Assembly (NCBI GenBank): GCA_026413225.1
Contig: CM048554.1
Location: forward strand, 90,003,963-90,067,962
Length of the DNA stretch: 64,000 bases
Origin: Otis tarda
Taxonomy: Eukaryota; Chordata; Aves; Otidiformes; Otididae
Direction: 5' to 3'
Shown: positions 58,552-64,000 of the stretch, one piece after another
Position numbering within the stretch: position 1 is the first letter of the stretch
Layout: every line of letters begins with the position of its first letter
Translations under genes and position numbers: made by a program
Notes under the pieces: model-generated
The model's input: the letters and a program-made list of their open reading frames with translations, nothing else
The model's database searches: none
What the model was told of the DNA's origin: nothing

Positions 58552-61501
58552 GTATCTGAGTTCCAAGTCATCACTGAATATCCCTGTTAATGACCACAGG
58601 ACCATTTCAGTGAAGACCATTCTTTCCTTATATATTGTGTGAAAAAAAATGTTTTTTCATGTTGATTTTGGATTTCTTAATCACTGGGATTTATGCAAGA
58701 TAAAAGGTTTAGTCCTACTGCTACCTGGGGAGACCAGTCTCTTGCTCTTTAACACGTCCTTTATCCTTAGAGAGTACTGACAAAGCACTTGAGATGATGG
58801 GATCAAACAAGTTCTTCTAACACATCCCAGTATATCCCATGGAAGCAAAACACTGATAAGTATCAAAAGGGGGTGAGATATTTTAATAAATGATAGAAAA
58901 GCAATCTCTCCAATGGAAGAGGAGTGTAAATGTCAAATGTTGATTGCTTCCAGCTCCACTGGAAGGCAAAATGTAAATATTTGAAAAAGTTTAGTACATA
59001 GCAAATGTTATAAACATCAAATTATATAGAACCATTTATTTCTATGGCTAATAGTAGAAGAGATTACAAATATCCAAGTTTATTGTTGAAATACTTTTAC
59101 TTCTTTTGGTAAGCAATGTATTCGAGTAGGAAGAATTTAGCTATATTGCACATTGTTGTGACCAGATCTGCAAAACTTACAAATGGAGAGCAGATGGTAT
59201 AGAAAGGTATTACTTTACTTATAAGTCTGTCATCTATTATTAACATATCAGTTGTTAGACCTGTGAATTGCTAAACTATAAGTTATGAGATATATTCCGT
59301 TTATATACAGTTAGTATTTGTCATGCTATATTATTTATAAAATGTGGCAATAACCTTGGTCGGGTATTCTGGGAGATGCTTCAGTTTTCAACACAGGCAG
59401 ATAAAGGACACTCCTTGCTGTCTTAGTTCAGTTACTGTTGTCTCCTGCATCTGGTGATGTATGGAACTTGAAAAGAATGGCTTTGCATTCGCAGTACTGC
59501 AGTCCAGTATCTTACAGAGGAAGTTATGGCATTTGTGATGGAAGGATAGGAAGAAGAAATACCTTCAGAAAGACCCATTCACCTGCTATTCAGACCTAGA
59601 TGAGAAGAAAGTGTCTGGAGATGAGGCGTGCCACCTAAATTATTTTGAGTACCTGGACTTTTGAGTACAAAAGGCAGTTTGTACTCACGGCCTTGGGAAT
59701 TTGCATTGGTACTAAAAAGGGAAATGGGCAATCAGAGGGGTTTATCCAAATGTACTTTGGCTGACCAATATGTTAGCGGAGATGAGTCTTAGCATTCATG
59801 TCTTTCCAGCTCTGATGGGGTAATAATTATATCCACGTTGTTCCTTGTGTATGTTATGACATTCCAGCAACTTGAGTTATGTTTTGAAGTCAGCTTTCTC
59901 ATTTGGAAGTTGTTCAGTCACTTAGGGCCACTTCTGTTAAATCTATGCACCAGACTCCTAAGAGCTGAAATCAGCTACATTCCCCATCTGTATGTATTAC
60001 TCATGATGTGCATCCTTAGTGTTGTTGACAACCATTAAAAAACTCTGGCAGTCATTACTATTATTTCTGAATAATAATGCAAAGCAATTAATGAGGATCT
60101 GATGATGACTGTAAACCCTACTGACATGAACCAGATTATGCCCGTGTTTATGCCAGCATTAATCAGATGTAGCTCCTTTGAAGTCCATGTTGTTACCTCT
60201 GATTGACATTGATCTAATTTGAGCACATTGTGAGTATTGGACTCTGAGATGAACATCTGGCTCCATATCTACTATTCTACTCCAAAATCTCACAAATTCT
60301 GGACACAGCTTGCAGGTGAACCTTAGATTCCTCCTGAGCTTGTCGCATATCCCGGTAGATATTGGTTTATTTAAATTACGTCTCTATGAGGCATCCAGGT
60401 GATTTCTGCTGCATTCCATCAAACATAGTTTTACTCTTGTTTTCTTGTCAATTCTGTCTGTCGTGCTCTAGTGTTGCTGTAAGTTCTTCTCACTGCTCTG
60501 TGGTTCACTGAAGAAATTTTGCAGCTTGTTCTCTACCCCAGCAGCTGACTAGCTGATTCACCCCCTCTTATAGGAGCTGCTGGTAAGCACTCTCGTCACA
60601 CTGATACTGTGTCTTTGCACTACAGCTGTTTTCTTCCTTCTTTGCTGTCTTCTGTCTTCCTCCTACCCTAATTACGATCTGCTTCCTCCTTCTTTTTTCT
60701 GTAATTTATTGGTACTTTGGAGCTTTTTTCTCCCGTGTCCATACTTCCTCACTCACATGGGTTATTCTTCTGGTTAGGGATGGTCATCTCTTTCTTGGGT
60801 ACGTATAACTGAGGAACTGTTTTCTGAAGTGTACTGTAGAAAGGAGAAGAAACAGCTTTTGGTCTGGCTGTTTCTATTATCAGTCATAAATGCCAGGGAT
60901 CCTTATGCAGTTTAGCAAAGAAATTATTATTTTAGATTTTGATAAAAAGCAGGCCAGGGGCACTGCATCTGGAGCCAGACAAGTTGCAGTCTGGCAGAGA
61001 GCAGAAAAAAAAAACAAGAAAAAGAAGATTTAATGGAATAGTTTTGTACTCATTTGCGTGTAGGGTCAGAAATCATACAGTTAGTTCTGCCTTATCACCC
61101 TTCTCTGTCTGAAAACAGTGCTTCCCACTCAGTCTAGAATAGTAACTGTGGCTTTCATCCCCTATTGCTTTTTAGATTTTTAAACACTTCACCAGAATGA
61201 TCACTTTTGAGTTAAAGACAATCCTATTTTTAAATGACATGAGTAATTCCTAGCATTAAGTGAAGCAATGCTAGAAACAGTGGTGTCTATCCACAGAGAC
61301 ATTATTCAGCTTTTTTTATAAGATGTTTCGGTGTTTCATAATTACAGGAAGAGAATCCCACTCTCCTCTGTTCAATTCAATCAGTTTTAATTGCTTTGAA
61401 ACCACAGAGCATATTTAACTCCATTTTCTACTGTGACTCAATCTAGAAATACCTGTACAGGGAAATTATTTCTAGTCGTTGACAGCTCATCCTTCTAATG
61501 C

Positions 61502-61520
61502 AAAAAAAAAAAAAAAAAAA
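61502..61520. repeat. Poly-A run, 19 bp
   Basis: A19 in the upstream flank; no retrocopy recognised before it. Confidence 0.85.
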
Positions 61521-63915
61521 GTCGTAATGAAATCCAATTTATACAAGGAATAAGTACCACACTTTTATCCTTAGGATAATTAAATGTAGGAACAATTTAC
61601 CTGAGAACTTGATAGATTCTCTTCACTTCCTTTCTTCGAATAATAACTAGACTTCTTTGCAGAAAATGCACCATAGCTCAAACAAAAGTTATGATCTTGA
61701 TACCAAAACTACTGGATGAGGTCACAGTGAAATTATCATATTAATACCGTTCAGTTCTAAAATATCTATTGTTCTTCACTAATAAGTGAGAATTGCTATT
61801 TGATTGATCAGGAAAGTATGCCAAAAAATCTCAATCAGTCAGATTCAGAAACAAATGGAGAGATGGATTCTTCATAAATATATATATACAACTGTGTTCA
61901 AAAAAACAAATATACAGAAGCTCTGTATTCAGGATTCTTGGGATAAAACGTATCCGTCCTGGAGATCATATATAAAATATGCTGGAATGCCTCTCTGGTA
62001 TTTTGATAATATGCTACAGTATACTGGTCAGTTTTGATGCCTGCTTATAGTATAGTTGTATTCAGTGAAAGTTAAAAGAGGGAGAATAAAAAGGTATGGT
62101 GGATCAACTCGTGCCGGGAACCCACTGAGCCAATGCCTCGCCGTTTCCCCATAGTTAGCCATTCCCCTAGAGCACAGTGCGGTTCTGCATGTCTGTTTAA
62201 ATGAGGTACCTTTATGAAGCATTTTGTCCTCTATAGGTAAATCTGAAGCGTAATTCTGTATTTTTACTGCTGTTATTTTTATTAAAGGACTATCTGCTTG
62301 TTTTATTCAGACTGATAGCATTAGCTCTGATTTAAATAATAATAAACTGTAAACCTTATCTCATCACATGTACAGGTAGAAGTGTGTTATAAAAGGAGAC
62401 TGAAAGTAAAATCCACTGGCCATGAGTTATCTTTTGTCAGAAGAATGGTTTTATTCAGTTCAGTTGGCTTTAAGTAATGGTCATGTCATCTAAAGAAGTC
62501 ACCTTCAGATAACATGAGTTCCTACAGGTTTCCACAGTGTTCTGCCTGCCACTAGTGAGTACTGCTCTAGAGATAACCGTGAACCAAGCACCTTGTTCCA
62601 CTGGTTTAAATAAGTGTTTGAGATTCAGTTCTCCTTGCCACACACTGACCTTGCTCTGCTGATCAGAGCAGGAGCTGTGACCAGTTATAAAAATAGTAAA
62701 TCTCAGCCCGTAGTGCTAATAGTCATTTCTGTAAACTCAACATACAGAATTTGTACTCTACCAGCAAGTGAACAAGTAAGTCATACTCCTGCCATACAAT
62801 TGTAAAATGCAGACTTTTAAGTGTAGAGACTTCGATTTCTATGCATCAGCTGTCCGTTTGTTGAGCTAGTGTCAATTGCCCAAGAGGCAGTATTGCACAG
62901 GTCAGTGCAGTATCCAGGCCCATATTTAGTGGCTCTCAAAGACTGAGAAGAAACTATATTCAGGGTGTGAATAATCAAAGCTACCCAAGATAGATCATAC
63001 TCTAGGGACACCTATGCTACAAATTTTATAAAAGCAAAACCCCACACACAGCTGTCAGTTCTCCTAAATTTAATCCAAATGATGTAGGGTTTTTTCCTTC
63101 TACATACCTCTTCCTTTTTTCGTTTGACCATCTTTGCAGTTACAGAATGTTCTACGTATTTTTTTCCTAGGCTGTTTTAGCAAGGTTTGGGATATTGGAT
63201 CATATTCAGATTCCAATGGCCCAGTCAGTGTGGCACTGGTGTCTACACCAATGCAGTCACCCACCTGCAGCCATCTTTAAATAAGGTAGTTGTTTGTGGT
63301 GTTTATATTATTTATTTTTTGCTTCACCCAATCCATTTTCGTCATCCCAGTAAAAAAAATGTTTAGGTGCATTTTTAGTTTTAACATAAAAAGAGTGTAT
63401 CTTTCTATATGCTGTTTTGTCTAAACGTTTTAATCACCACAGAGCACCCGCAAATTCTGTTAGTTACTACTGAAAGCAGAAATGCTTAACACTCACACAG
63501 TTCGTATGGCTCTGTGGAAATCTAAGATTGGTTCACCATTTTTGTGCCTCGTTCAGAAAAGCAGCTATATTGTAGCAATGCTGTTCATTGTTTCTTTCCA
63601 ATTTTTACATAAAGAATTGTTGCAAGTAGGTGTATGACAAACTTCTGTCTAAGTTTAATTTAGATGAACGGGATATCTTGTAGCAGGTTTTCAGAGGCAT
63701 TTAATTTAGCACAGGCATTTAATACAGCTTCACTGACACCCAGAATTTAGACTAAACTAGGCAGCCTGGATCTCACTGAAAGCGAGTAATAGTAATAGTA
63801 ATTCACATTTTTATCCATAACCTTGATCTTTCTTTATGTTTAAAAAAAATATATCAAAGTCTTAGAAATAGCATAACTTGAAAAATGTCTTACTGATTTG
63901 TAATTTTTCACATAC

Positions 63916-63932
63916 GCCATTAGGTGGCAGGG
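63916..63932 (+). promoter_or_regulatory. CTCF-like motif in the upstream flank
   Basis: Plus strand GCCATTAGGTGGCAGGG matches the CTCF core CCACTAGGTGGCAG with one mismatch. It lies about 6.3 kb upstream of the BCKDHB start codon. Confidence 0.4.
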
Positions 63933-64000
63933 AACAGTAAAGATTTACTTGAAATATGATACATCTGTAGAAATACAGATCTGCCAGATTGTTCTCTCCA

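Larger units (their letters stand above)
57905..64000. other. Upstream flanking region with no recognised gene
   Basis: The right-hand part of the CpG island ends at about 58040. The rest is AT-rich DNA with only short open frames of no recognisable family. It holds a T16 run (58536-58551), an A19 run (61502-61520), a GC-richer block (about 62090-62200) and a CTCF-like site (63916-63932). In human the gene on this side is TTK, but I recognised no TTK exon. A GT donor-like sequence (ctgggtaagg, 58019-58028) could end a first exon of a divergent non-coding transcript; this is speculative. Confidence 0.6.

Noticed and set aside
58041-64000. Exons of TTK, the upstream neighbour in human
   Set aside because: None of the open frames resembles the TTK kinase domain or C-terminus.

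Overview
This is a nuclear genome window from a bird. CR1 LINEs carrying the avian 3' tail (ATTCTATGATTCTAT-like) lie on both strands, and two long terminal repeats (LTRs) of an avian endogenous-retrovirus type sit about 1 kb apart. The only protein-coding gene I can support is a conserved vertebrate one, split by long AT-rich introns.

The gene is BCKDHB on the minus strand. It encodes the E1 beta subunit of the mitochondrial branched-chain 2-oxo acid dehydrogenase complex. Exons 1-8 are present, from the ATG at 57604 down to 10826. They give 927 coding bases (309 codons) in one continuous frame, and every junction has GT/AG ends. Exons 9-10 (about 75 codons by comparison with the human protein) are not in the window and must lie to the left of position 1, so intron 8 exceeds 10.8 kb. 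The residues known to be catalytic or cofactor-binding in the human enzyme are kept.

Layout from right to left. 57.9-64.0 kb is upstream flanking DNA with no recognised gene and one CTCF-like motif. About 57.06-58.04 kb is a CpG island with NRF-1-like sites, a CCAAT box and a GGGA-repeat tract, and it contains exon 1. Introns 1 and 2 (about 2.6 kb each) look ordinary. Intron 3 (23 kb) holds most of the mobile DNA: a large CR1 with a 255-codon open frame, short CR1 tails, the two LTRs and an 880-bp CR1. Introns 4-7 carry more CR1 pieces, one of them a CR1 nested in an oppositely oriented CR1, plus a 68/65-bp tandem duplication. 1-10.8 kb is intron 8, with one CR1 copy, a 36-bp poly-A run and a perfect T12A12 palindrome.

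I found no tRNA, rRNA, CRISPR array, second host gene or new system. The observations most worth a second look are: one LTR in which about 20 bp has been replaced by a tail-less CR1 fragment whose closest local relative is an inverted CR1 3.8 kb away; a GTNNGT tandem donor at exon 7; a T16 polypyrimidine tract at exon 4; and CTCF-like and NRF-1-like motifs.
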